A stretch of 32,801 nucleotides of DNA from Deltaproteobacteria bacterium (lineage in GTDB: Bacteria > Myxococcota_A > Bradymonadia > REDH01), in NCBI GenBank assembly GCA_013205435.1, contig JABMMX010000282.1, positions 1 through 32,801 of the forward strand. Reading direction: 5' to 3'. Both the position numbers and the translations under genes were made by a program. The notes beneath the pieces are model-generated. The model did no database searches and was not told the origin of the DNA. It was given only the letters and a program-made list of their open reading frames with translations. This document shows, piece by piece, positions 24,077 to 31,609 of the stretch (positions within the stretch are counted from its first letter, which is position 1; each line of letters begins with the position of its first letter).

Positions 24077-25797
24077 GGCTTGGCCTTGGGGGTAGCGCAG
24101 AGCGGGCAGGCCTCCGGGAGGCCGCCGTCGCAGGCGAGTTGAGCGAGCGCCGTTGCCTGCGCGTCGCCGGGATTGATCCGGTTGAGCGACTGCGCCGCCT
24201 TGAGGCAGCCCTGCATGGTGCCGGCTTCGCATCCGCGGAGGTAGTCGGTGATGGCGCGCCCGGCCTCGCTCTCCACCTTGGCGGTGCGCAGATCGCCGGC
24301 TTCGACGCAGCCCCAGCCGACCTGCAGCGAGCAGCCCCGATCGAGCCAGGCGAGCGCCTGCGCAATATCCGTCGTCTCGCGCCGACCAAGATGGACGCAG
24401 CCCCAGCCGGCGCCCTGCAGACAGGCGTGGTCGAGGACGGTCTGGGCCTCGGTACGGTCTGGCAGTGAGGCTCCCGCAGGGCCAATCAGGAGTCCGAGCT
24501 CCACGCAGGCGCGGAGGGTGTCGGCCTTGCAGAGGGCGGTGAGGGCAACGCGTGCCTCCGAGGGATTGGGTTGCAGCCCAGGGCCAGTGATGCGTTGGAC
24601 GGCCAGGTCGACGCAGCTCTCGGGGTCGCGCCGCTCGCAGGAGGCGCTTCGCAGCATGGCCGCCTCTTGTGGGGCTGTCGGTCCGTGGCTCCGCTCCATC
24701 AGCGAGGCGGCGAGGAAGCGGCAGGCGTGGGGCTCGCCCTCGGCACAGGCCTTCTCGAGCGGGGCCCGGGTGGGCTTGGGCTGTCGCGCCGTCCAGCTGA
24801 ACAGCTGCTCGCAGGCGGCGGGCTCTGTGTTGCAGCTGAAGGTGAGCCTCGCGAGCAGCTCGGGCGAGAGGCGCCCCTTGTCGCGGAGCATCGTCAGGCG
24901 CGCTTCGCCGGCGCAGCCGCGCGGGTCGTCGTGCAGACAGGCCTCGCGGTAGATGGGCTCGGCCTGCGCGAAGGCATCGTCTGCGGCCGTGGCGATGAGC
25001 AGGTCGGCCTTGGAGACGCATCCTCGGTCGGAGCCCTGCGCACAGGCGAGCGCTGCCTGACGGAGCGCCTCTTCGAGCCTGACGGGGGTGCCGCGTCCGA
25101 ACTGGTGGCTCAGGGCGAGCTCGGCGCAGCCATCTGCAACCCTCTGCTCACAGCCCCGCGTGAAGAGCCCGTTCATGAGGCCGCGGTCGCCCTGCGGGAT
25201 GGCCTGTGCAGCGTAGCCGCGTCCGAGGGCGACACAGGCCTCGGGGACGATGCCGTTGCAGCGTGCCAGCAGGAAGTTCTCGGCGGCGCTGAGTTGGTCG
25301 GCCTCGCCCCGCGCGAGCGAGATAAGGAGGGTGCAGCTCGCAAGGTGGTGGCCTTCGCAGCCGCGCTTTGCGAGCTCGCGCGCCTGTCCCGCAGAGCCGC
25401 CGTTGGGGCCGGCCTTGTAGAGCTGTTTGGCGAGGGCGCCGCAGGCGGGCGCATACTGCCGGGTGCAGGCGTCGCGCAGGAGCATGGTTGCGCGGAGGTA
25501 GGCTGCCGTCTCGCTGTTCGGAGCGCTCCCCGAGCCGCTGCCGCTGTCGCCCGAACCGCTGGCTTCCGGACTGGCCCCAGCCGCCGCTGCACAGCCCGAC
25601 CCCTCCTGCTGCAGGCAGGAAATGGAGGCATCCCAGGCGGCGATGTCATCCAGTGTTGCTGGTGCTGCTGCCGGAAGCGCGGGCGCGGCGGCCGCCTTTG
25701 CGCGCTGCGGCGCGGGCGCCTGCGATGGCGGCGTGGTGCCCGAGCAGGCGACGAGGAGTGCGGTTGCGAGGCAGAGCAGGGGGCGGATGAGGTTCAT
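24073..25797 (-). CDS. Cys-paired Sel1/Hcp-like repeat lipoprotein
   Basis: The protein has 574 residues from the ATG at 25797; an in-frame ATG at 25839 lies before the signal peptide and is rejected. No clear ribosome-binding site precedes it. The lipobox is LLVAC (Cys18). A SGSGDSGSGSGS spacer follows near residues 75-95. From about residue 100 the protein consists of roughly 35-residue helical repeats of the type (L/A)xxxCxxGxxxxCxxLAxx, for example RGCEGHHLASCTLL, RGCEQRVADGCAEL and RGCSLQVGWGCVEA. Paired Cys in each repeat recall the Helicobacter cysteine-rich (Hcp) Sel1-like proteins, where they form disulfides. Such solenoids bind proteins or peptidoglycan fragments; the partner here is unknown. 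It is the first gene of a two-gene unit with rnhA. Confidence 0.82.
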   Translation of the reverse strand: MNLIRPLLCLATALLVACSGTTPPSQAPAPQRAKAAAAPALPAAAPATLDDIAAWDASISCLQQEGSGCAAAAGASPEASGSGDSGSGSGSAPNSETAAYLRATMLLRDACTRQYAPACGALAKQLYKAGPNGGSAGQARELAKRGCEGHHLASCTLLISLARGEADQLSAAENFLLARCNGIVPEACVALGRGYAAQAIPQGDRGLMNGLFTRGCEQRVADGCAELALSHQFGRGTPVRLEEALRQAALACAQGSDRGCVSKADLLIATAADDAFAQAEPIYREACLHDDPRGCAGEARLTMLRDKGRLSPELLARLTFSCNTEPAACEQLFSWTARQPKPTRAPLEKACAEGEPHACRFLAASLMERSHGPTAPQEAAMLRSASCERRDPESCVDLAVQRITGPGLQPNPSEARVALTALCKADTLRACVELGLLIGPAGASLPDRTEAQTVLDHACLQGAGWGCVHLGRRETTDIAQALAWLDRGCSLQVGWGCVEAGDLRTAKVESEAGRAITDYLRGCEAGTMQGCLKAAQSLNRINPGDAQATALAQLACDGGLPEACPLCATPKAKP

Positions 25798-25896
25798 GGC
25801 GATGGAGCATAGCGATGGCTGCGGCGGGTCGGCAAACAATGCGATGGTCGGCGTGCGATGTTTGATGCCCGGGCCTGCGACGAGTAGAGCGCACCC

Positions 25897-26745
25897 ATGC
25901 TAGAGAGCCGCCCCAAGTCGCCTGAGCGAAGCTACGACCACCGCTACCACATCGGCAACGCGGGCGATGTCTGGAAGCATGCGGTCTGGCTGGCGCTGCT
26001 TGGCGCTCGTCCGTTGCAGGGAGCTCCGGTCACGGTCGTGGAGACGCATGCGGGGCGGGGCCACTACCAGCGCGGACCAACGGGCGAGTGGATGGAGGGG
26101 CTGGCCAAGCTCGGCGATCTGTCCGGTGCGCCGGACTGCCTCACCCGGCTGGCGCAGCTGCAGGGTTGCAGCGCCGGGCGGGTGGGTGAGCGTCTCGTAG
26201 GGTCTCCGCTGGTGACCCTGTCGGCACTGCGGCCGGATGATGCGCTGCTCCTGCACGAACTCGACCCAGAGGCCTGCGCGACGCTCCGGACGGCTGTCCG
26301 CGGTGCGCCCGGGGTTACGGTGCTGGAGCAGGATGGCTGGGCTGCGGTGGCGTCGCCCGGCAAGCAGATCTTCTTCGTCGACCCGCCCTTTGCAACGCGC
26401 GAAGAGTGGCAGCTTACGGCAACGCGCGCCATCGCCTGGGCCGCCTCGAACCCACGCACAACCGTCGTGGTCTGGTATCCCATCAAGGGGGCGTCGCGAC
26501 CGGCGGCACTGGTGAATGCGCTCCGGGCGTCGGGCGTGGCTGGCTGGTTCGGCGAGCTCTGGACGGCGCCCTACGACGAGGGACGCAACCGGCTGAACGG
26601 CTCCGGCATGGCGATGCTTCGTCCGCCCGTCGGCCTCGAGGCTGCTGTCGCAGAGCTGGGCGGTTGGCTCGGTCCGCGGCTCGCGGTGCGTGACGGCGAC
26701 TGGCAGCTCAGGATGGCGGGCTGGAAGGCCAAGGAGAGGCCATGA
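25897..26745 (+). CDS. rlmJ: 23S rRNA (adenine2030-N6)-methyltransferase RlmJ
   Basis: The protein has 282 residues. Family landmarks are in order: DHRYHIGNAGDVWKH (14-28), VVETHAGRGHY (47-57), GEWMEGL (63-69), SPLVTLSALRPDDALLLHEL (103-122), EQDGW (144-148) and the catalytic DPPF (162-165), then VVWYPIKG. RlmJ methylates N6 of A2030 in 23S rRNA using S-adenosylmethionine, and E. coli RlmJ is of similar length. No strong ribosome-binding site is seen before the ATG. The stop overlaps the start of the next gene (ATGA), so the M15 peptidase is co-translated. The gene diverges from the Sel1-like lipoprotein gene across 99 nt, where I see no distinctive motif. Confidence 0.9.
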   Translation: MLESRPKSPERSYDHRYHIGNAGDVWKHAVWLALLGARPLQGAPVTVVETHAGRGHYQRGPTGEWMEGLAKLGDLSGAPDCLTRLAQLQGCSAGRVGERLVGSPLVTLSALRPDDALLLHELDPEACATLRTAVRGAPGVTVLEQDGWAAVASPGKQIFFVDPPFATREEWQLTATRAIAWAASNPRTTVVVWYPIKGASRPAALVNALRASGVAGWFGELWTAPYDEGRNRLNGSGMAMLRPPVGLEAAVAELGGWLGPRLAVRDGDWQLRMAGWKAKERP

Positions 26746-27800
26746 GGCGCCTGTTTACAGCGGTTGCGCTCTTGCTCCTGGCAGGCTGCGTGCCCGACCC
26801 CGGGCTCACCCGCTCGGGCTATCGGCAGACCATGCGAGAGCTTGCGTTGGAGAGCGCGCGGCAGTGCGACAGCGGCTTCGAATACCCGCAGTCGCTGGTG
26901 GATGGCATCGGCCGGCAGCTGGTCGAGGAGCTCCGCTGCATGGACGACACGCGGCTCATTTTTTATCAGCCCTGCCGCGAGCCTGGATGCATCAACGCGG
27001 CCGGCCCGCAGCCGCTGGCGATGCGCCCCGAGGTCTTTCAGGCGCTCGGCGAAGCGGCGCTGGCGAAGCGGGACTTCATCTCCATTTCGGCCGCCTACCG
27101 CGACGTGGCGATGCAGTACTACTCGCGCTGGTATGTGGAGAACTGTGACGCGAACTTCAACGCCGCTGTGCCCGGAACCTCGAACCACCAGGGCGGTCGG
27201 GCGATCGATGTGGTGGCCTACAACTTCTGGTGGAACACGCTGCTCGAGGTCGGCTTTGAGCACCCCATCCCCAGCGATGAGCCCCACTTTGAGCTCACGG
27301 GCGACGCGCAGTTCGTGGCCGAGAGCACGGAGCTCCAGTCACTGAGCGTGCTGGCCTTCGAGCGGCTCTGGAACCGCAACCACCCCGAGGCGCCCATCGC
27401 CGAAGATGGGCTCTACGACGAGCCGACCAAGGCTGCGCTCGGCGAAACGCCCGTGGAGGGCTTCACCGTAGGCGCCTGTGATGCGGGTGCGGCGCCCGAT
27501 GCGGGAACCGGCGTCGACGGCGGCGGAGAGGTGGCCCTCGATGCCGGAGAGACCGACGGGCCAGATGGTTCGACGGTCGATGCGGGGCGACCCGATGTCA
27601 TTTCGTCCGACGCGCTCGGCGAAGGACTTACGCGATCGCCCAGCGCCGCACCGACAACGCTCGAACAGCTCCACGGCGCGCGTGATGCGTCGGCGCTGGC
27701 AGCGGGTGGCTCAGACGGCTGCAGCGCAGGAGGCGGGGCCGGTGGCTGGCTGTCGCTCTCTCTCGTGGCCTTGCTGCGCCGTCGCCGGCGGGCAGGCTAG
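26742..27800 (+). CDS. M15-type peptidoglycan peptidase with lipobox and MYXO-CTERM-like tail
   Basis: The protein has 352 residues. The signal peptide ends LLLAGC (Cys16). The metallopeptidase core has the zinc-ligand pattern SNHQGGRAID (His149, Asp156) and DEPHFEL (His182), as in VanY/DacB-like D,D-peptidases that trim peptidoglycan. A short PG-binding-1-like segment follows (FERLWNRNHPEAPI...EDGLYDEPTKAAL, about 206-233). Next comes an Asp/Gly/Ala-rich low-complexity stalk (about 245-300). The end reads SDGCSAGGG, a hydrophobic stretch (WLSLSLVALL) and RRRRR, which fits the MYXO-CTERM sorting signal processed by myxosortases. It is coupled to rlmJ by an ATGA overlap. The stop codon overlaps that of moeA on the other strand. 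Whether both ends are used is open. Confidence 0.83.
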   Translation: MRRLFTAVALLLLAGCVPDPGLTRSGYRQTMRELALESARQCDSGFEYPQSLVDGIGRQLVEELRCMDDTRLIFYQPCREPGCINAAGPQPLAMRPEVFQALGEAALAKRDFISISAAYRDVAMQYYSRWYVENCDANFNAAVPGTSNHQGGRAIDVVAYNFWWNTLLEVGFEHPIPSDEPHFELTGDAQFVAESTELQSLSVLAFERLWNRNHPEAPIAEDGLYDEPTKAALGETPVEGFTVGACDAGAAPDAGTGVDGGGEVALDAGETDGPDGSTVDAGRPDVISSDALGEGLTRSPSAAPTTLEQLHGARDASALAAGGSDGCSAGGGAGGWLSLSLVALLRRRRRAG

Positions 27801-29011
27801 GGCCGGAGCCAGGCGACGAGGCTCCCGGCGGCCACTGGGCTGTCGGAGGCGGGGATGCGGGCGAGCGCGTCGCAGTCGAGCAGGTTGCTCAGCATGTGCG
27901 AGCTCTGCTTGCCGAGTGGCTGGAGGCTGAGGTTCCCATCTTCGCCGTAGGTCAGGGCGCAGCGGAGCCAGAGGTCGCGCGTGGGGTTGGCGCGCACGGT
28001 TGCTGCGAGGCGCCCGGCGAAGAGGTGGGGCGCTGGCCGGCGCTCGCCCTCCAGGCGGCCGAGGATGCGGGCGCCGAAGGTGGCGAGGCCGGCGAAAACC
28101 GCGGCGGGATTGCCCGGCAGGCCGAGCAGGAGGGTGGTGCCGCGGGTGGCAAAGAGGGTGGGCTTTCCGGGCTGCTGCGCGACGCCCCAGAAGTGTTCGG
28201 TGAAGCCGGCTGCGGCTGACGAGGCGCGCAGGTGGTCGCGGTCTCCGACGGAGGCGCCGCCCGTGGTGATGATGAGGTCTGCGTCGATGTTGGTGAGGGC
28301 GAGCGTGAGAAGTTCTGCGTCGTCGGGGAGGCTGGCCGAAGTGACGACCTCCGCTTTTTGCCGCGCTGCCCAGGCGGCCAGCAGCGGGCTGTTGGCGTCG
28401 AAGACCATGCCGGCTTCGAGGTCGCCTTGCGCGTCGCGGAGCTCGTCGCCGGTGACCAGCAGCGCGACGCGGGGGGCGCGGTGGACGGAGACGCTGCCGA
28501 GCCCGGCCATGGCCAGCGCGCCGATGGCGCCATGCGTGAGCCTGTGCCCGCTCCGGCCAACGACGGCGCCTCGCGCCAGCTCCTCTCCGGCCTCTCGGAT
28601 GTTGGCGCCCAGCCGCTGTCGCGCCGCAGCCTCGGCGCTGATGCCGATGAAGGGCTCGTCGCCCCGCTCCACATCCTCCTGTCGGATGACGAGGTCGGCA
28701 CCTTCCGGGACCTGCGCGCCCGTGAAGATGCGCTGGCAGGAGCCCCGTTCCAGCGGAGGCGGTGCGCCCGCTGCACCGGCCGCCGAGGTCGCCGTCACGG
28801 CAAGGCGAAGCGGGCCTTCCGCGCCCGAGAGATCTGCGCTGGCGACCGCGTAGCCATCCATCGCGCTCTGCCGAAACGGGGGCAGGTCGATGCGGGCAAA
28901 GGCATCCTCGGCGAGCACCCGTCCGAGCGCTTCGCGCAGCGGCAGCCGGCGCGCGGGCAGCGGGCCAATCTGGTCATCGAGATGGGCGAAGGCATCGTCG
29001 ATGGAGATCAT
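27797..29011 (-). CDS. moeA: Molybdopterin molybdenumtransferase MoeA
   Basis: The protein has 404 residues from the ATG at 29011, overlapping the moaC stop (ATGA). Motifs in order are LPPFRQSAMDGYA, IFTGAQVPEGAD, IREAGEE, VTGDEL, the MoCF-binding core ITTGGASVGDRDHL and QQPGKPTLF...LGLPGNPAAVF. MoeA inserts molybdate into adenylylated molybdopterin in the cytoplasm. The family normally reads PPFDNSAMDGYA, so the RQ pair replacing DN is a small deviation. It is the last gene of the moa operon. Its TAG stop overlaps that of the convergent M15 peptidase gene within CTAG. Confidence 0.95.
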   Translation of the reverse strand: MISIDDAFAHLDDQIGPLPARRLPLREALGRVLAEDAFARIDLPPFRQSAMDGYAVASADLSGAEGPLRLAVTATSAAGAAGAPPPLERGSCQRIFTGAQVPEGADLVIRQEDVERGDEPFIGISAEAAARQRLGANIREAGEELARGAVVGRSGHRLTHGAIGALAMAGLGSVSVHRAPRVALLVTGDELRDAQGDLEAGMVFDANSPLLAAWAARQKAEVVTSASLPDDAELLTLALTNIDADLIITTGGASVGDRDHLRASSAAAGFTEHFWGVAQQPGKPTLFATRGTTLLLGLPGNPAAVFAGLATFGARILGRLEGERRPAPHLFAGRLAATVRANPTRDLWLRCALTYGEDGNLSLQPLGKQSSHMLSNLLDCDALARIPASDSPVAAGSLVAWLRP

Positions 29012-29790
29012 GCAGGGCGGCTCCGAACGCGGTGCACCAGGGCGGGGGCAACGGCGGCGAGGAGCTGGTCGGTGATCCCGCCATGCTCTTCGACGAGAAG
29101 CACGGTTCGGAGGCCGCACTGCGATGCGCGGAGCTGCCAGGCGGCCGCTGCGGGCAGCCGTCGGACAGCGAACTGACGCATCGCGAGCTCGATGCCGCTG
29201 TCTGGATCGCCGGCGGTCGGGGCCTCGTCAAGGCTGTCGGGCGGGAGCAGGGTCACCGAGAGATCTGCCGCCTCCTCGGGCGCTATTTCGAGCGTCGCAA
29301 GGTCGCCAAACCAAGAGGCCGCCCGGTCGAGCGTGGCCCCTCGGAGGCTCACCCGGAGCGGCCGGTCGTGCCAGGCCTCGCTGTCCTTTCCACCTGTCTT
29401 GCTCAGCAGCAGCGTGGGCCCAATCGCGATGTCGGAAGTGTGTGGTTTGAGGATGTCGTAGAGGGTGATGGCGCAGATCGCGGCGGCTGTCAGCGCCTCC
29501 ATCTCGACGCCCGTCGCGGCGACCGCGGCGACCGAGACTTCGATGCCGATGGAGGCCTGCTCGAGCCGGTAGCTGACCGCCACGTGTGTGAGCGCCACCT
29601 GGTGGCAGAAGGGGATGAGATCGGAGGTCTTCTTCGCGGCCGAGATGGCGGCAATGCGGGCAATCTCGAGCGCATCGCCCTTCGCGAGGGCGCGGGCGCG
29701 TACCTGGCCTACCCAGAACTCCGGCATCGATACCGACGTCGCGGCCACGGCCACGCGATGCGAGTCGGGTTTGTGAGAGATGTTACGCAT
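29008..29790 (-). CDS. moaC: Cyclic pyranopterin monophosphate synthase MoaC with degenerate MoaB-like tail
   Basis: The protein has 260 residues, about 100 longer than normal MoaC. GGAG precedes the ATG. Residues 1-138 are a full MoaC: RNISHKPDSHRVA, RIAAISAAKKTSDLIPFCHQ, TGVEMEALTAA, YDILKP and a closing KTGGK. MoaC acts with MoaA to form cyclic pyranopterin monophosphate from GTP. The tail (about 142-260) resembles the C-terminal half of the MoaB domain in bifunctional MoaC/MoaB proteins: GIELAMRQFAVRRLP, a shifted ASQCGLRTVLLV segment and AAVAPALVH. The MoaB nucleotide-binding GGTG motif is not there; the matching place reads LLPPD. The MoaB activity is therefore probably lost. It overlaps moaE by 8 nt and moeA by 4 nt. 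Confidence 0.92.
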   Translation of the reverse strand: MRNISHKPDSHRVAVAATSVSMPEFWVGQVRARALAKGDALEIARIAAISAAKKTSDLIPFCHQVALTHVAVSYRLEQASIGIEVSVAAVAATGVEMEALTAAAICAITLYDILKPHTSDIAIGPTLLLSKTGGKDSEAWHDRPLRVSLRGATLDRAASWFGDLATLEIAPEEAADLSVTLLPPDSLDEAPTAGDPDSGIELAMRQFAVRRLPAAAAWQLRASQCGLRTVLLVEEHGGITDQLLAAVAPALVHRVRSRPA

Positions 29791-30235
29791 CGTTGGCTCC
29801 AGGAGCTGGCGTCAGTGGGGTGCCATCGAGCCAGCTGCTCGGCGCCTCTTTGTAATGCTCGAACTTCCAGATGGGCACCTCCGCCTTCACCGCCTCGAGC
29901 GCGGCCTCGGCGACGGCGAAGGCCTCGCGCCGGTGGGGCGCGCGCACCACGACGAGCACAGCGGTATCGCCGAGCGCGAGGGCACCGGTGCGATGGCGGA
30001 TACGGATGCGAAGCTTCGGATGGGCCACCAGCGTGCGCGCCTCGATCTCTGCAATCGCCGCAGCCGCGAGCGTCTCGTGGGCCTCGTAGGTCAGCGCCGT
30101 CACGGCGGCGCCCCCCTGCTGGTCGCGGACCGTTCCGGCAAAGACGACGAGCGCGCCACAGGAGGTATCTTCCGTCTCTGCGAGCAGCGGCTCGAGCAGC
30201 AGCGGTTGGTCGGTGAGCCAGCGATCGCTCTCCAT
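29783..30235 (-). CDS. moaE: Molybdopterin synthase large subunit MoaE
   Basis: The protein has 150 residues. Conserved MoaE features are CGALVVFAGTVRD (26-38, Arg37), LTYEAHE, HRTGALALGDTAVLVVV, APHRREAF and AVKAEVPIWKFEHYKE with the two active-site lysines (Lys117 and Lys124, matching Lys119 and Lys126 of E. coli). It pairs with MoaD to add two dithiolene sulfurs to the precursor, giving molybdopterin. The ATG abuts the moaD stop (TGAATG), and its 3' end overlaps moaC by 8 nt. Confidence 0.95.
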   Translation of the reverse strand: MESDRWLTDQPLLLEPLLAETEDTSCGALVVFAGTVRDQQGGAAVTALTYEAHETLAAAAIAEIEARTLVAHPKLRIRIRHRTGALALGDTAVLVVVRAPHRREAFAVAEAALEAVKAEVPIWKFEHYKEAPSSWLDGTPLTPAPGANDA

Positions 30236-30493
30236 TCAGCCTCCCGACACAGGCGGGAGCAGGTCCAGACGGTCCCCGTCAGCGAGCAGGCTCCCCGGGG
30301 GAACGAGGCTCCCGTTAAGCGCAGTCGCGCAGCGCGGAAGCAGCGGAGCGAGGGCAGGGCGCTGCATTGCGAGGGCCTCCAGCAGCACCCCCACCGTGGC
30401 ACTCGGAGCGACCTCGAGGGCCAACGTCCGCTCCCCTGCGAGCGCTGCCGCCGGGCCGTAGAAGGCGAGCTGGATGGTGATGGCTTCGGTCAT
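30236..30493 (-). CDS. moaD: Molybdopterin synthase sulfur-carrier subunit MoaD
   Basis: The protein has 85 residues from the ATG at 30493, which overlaps the moaA stop (ATGA); the frame is open further upstream but there lies in moaA. It has the ubiquitin-like beta-grasp pattern (TIQLAFYGPAAALAG, LEVAPSATVGVLLEAL, ALNGSLVPPGSLLADGDRLDLLPPVSGG) and the required C-terminal Gly-Gly. That end becomes a thiocarboxylate and donates sulfur in the MoaD-MoaE complex. Confidence 0.93.
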   Translation of the reverse strand: MTEAITIQLAFYGPAAALAGERTLALEVAPSATVGVLLEALAMQRPALAPLLPRCATALNGSLVPPGSLLADGDRLDLLPPVSGG

Positions 30494-31476
30494 CCGCCGA
30501 GCTCCGACATGCCGGTGCGGGTGACAGCGTCGACATTCCATGCGTGGCCGACAATCTTGGTCCGCGCGGCCTCGACAAAGCCCTCGCGAAGGGCCGCCCG
30601 ATCGCGTCCGAGGATCGCCTCACGCACAGAGACCTGGCGGTCGTCGGCGAGGCAGGCGCGGAGCTCGCCCACGGCCGTGAGCCGGAACCGGGTGCAGCTC
30701 TCGCAGTAGCCGTGGGAGAGCGGTGTGATGAAGCCAACGCTGCCCCGTGCGCCGGGCTGCTGCCAGGTACGCGCTGGGCCGAAGCCGTCGGAGGCGCAGG
30801 GCACAAGTTGGTGCGTTTCGACCAGGCGGTCGCGCATCGCAGAGAGATTTGCAAAGCGGCCGAGACGGGTGAGTTCGGCGCCCTCGCCGACCGGCATGAG
30901 TTCGAGGAAGCGGACGGTGAAGGGGTTGGTGCGCGCGAGCTCCAGCCAGCCTTCGACCTCATCCTCGTTGAAGCCCTCGAGCAGCACCGTGTTGATGTGG
31001 ATGGGGCCGAGCCCGGCCGCCGTCGCGGCCTCGATGCCGCGCCAGACCTTGTCGATAAGGCCGTTGCGCGTGATGACGGCGTAGCGGTCGGGGCGGAGCG
31101 AATCGATGCTCACATTGACGCGGTGTAGCCCTGCGGCCGCGAGCGCTTCAGCCTGCTCTGCGAGCAGCAATCCGTTGGTGGTCAGCGCCGGTGCCGTGAA
31201 GGGGGTCTCGGTCGTGACACGCGCCACCAGCTTCGCCAGCCCCGGCCGCAGCAACGGCTCGCCACCCGTGATGCGGAGCCGCGTGAAGCCGAGCGCGGCA
31301 GCCTCCTGAAGGACGAAGAGGATATCGTCGTCGGAGAGTAACTCGCGCCGCGGCGCAAAGCGCATGCCCTCCGCCGGCATGCAGTAGGCGCACCGCAGGT
31401 TGCAGCGGTCGATGACCGAGAGGCGGAGGTAGTCGACCCGCCGGCCATGGCTGTCTGTGAGGGGGTGGTGCGGCAC
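30490..31476 (-). CDS. moaA: GTP 3',8-cyclase MoaA (radical SAM)
   Basis: The protein has 328 residues with a GTG start at 31476, chosen because family members begin about 10-15 residues before the DxxGRxxxYLRLS segment, here DSHGRRVDYLRLSV. A GGAG 15 nt upstream is further than usual, so the start is moderately sure. The radical SAM cluster motif is CNLRCAYC (Cys25, Cys29, Cys32). A second cluster is bound by CESC...C (Cys258, Cys261, Cys275). ITGGEPLLR contacts SAM, and the C-terminus ends in the activating Gly-Gly (SELGG). MoaA converts GTP to 3',8-cyclo-dihydro-GTP, the substrate of MoaC. It is the first gene of the operon moaA-D-E-C-moeA. Confidence 0.95.
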   Translation of the reverse strand: MPHHPLTDSHGRRVDYLRLSVIDRCNLRCAYCMPAEGMRFAPRRELLSDDDILFVLQEAAALGFTRLRITGGEPLLRPGLAKLVARVTTETPFTAPALTTNGLLLAEQAEALAAAGLHRVNVSIDSLRPDRYAVITRNGLIDKVWRGIEAATAAGLGPIHINTVLLEGFNEDEVEGWLELARTNPFTVRFLELMPVGEGAELTRLGRFANLSAMRDRLVETHQLVPCASDGFGPARTWQQPGARGSVGFITPLSHGYCESCTRFRLTAVGELRACLADDRQVSVREAILGRDRAALREGFVEAARTKIVGHAWNVDAVTRTGMSELGG

Positions 31477-31609
31477 GGCGGTTTGCGAAGTCTCCGAGAG
31501 AGACAGTGGCGGTAGAAGGGGGCGCCAGTGATGTCGAGAGTCAGAGCGAAGTTTGCGCCTCCCGTGGCGCGCCACTAGGCCAAGCTCGCCCCTCTCCCTC
31601 CGAGGTTTC
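31477..31609. promoter_or_regulatory. Divergent moaA-queD control region with GTGGCGCGCCAC palindrome
   Basis: These 133 nt lie between the divergent moa operon and queD and should carry both promoters. A perfect 12-bp palindrome GTGGCGCGCCAC (31564-31575) sits 34 nt before the queD ATG and could be an operator or a stem. GAGG just before 31610 is the queD ribosome-binding site. I could not recognise a Moco riboswitch on the moaA leader, nor a clear -35/-10 pair. Confidence 0.35.

Noticed and set aside
24077-25021. A 315-codon extension upstream of rnhA in the same frame
   Set aside because: It lies inside the Sel1-like lipoprotein gene in another frame. RNase HI homology starts just after the GTG at 24076.
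31477-31609. A Moco riboswitch in the moaA leader
   Set aside because: The leader has GGAGG-like segments and a palindrome, but I could not build the conserved multi-stem structure. A covariance-model search (Rfam MOCO_RNA_motif) would decide.
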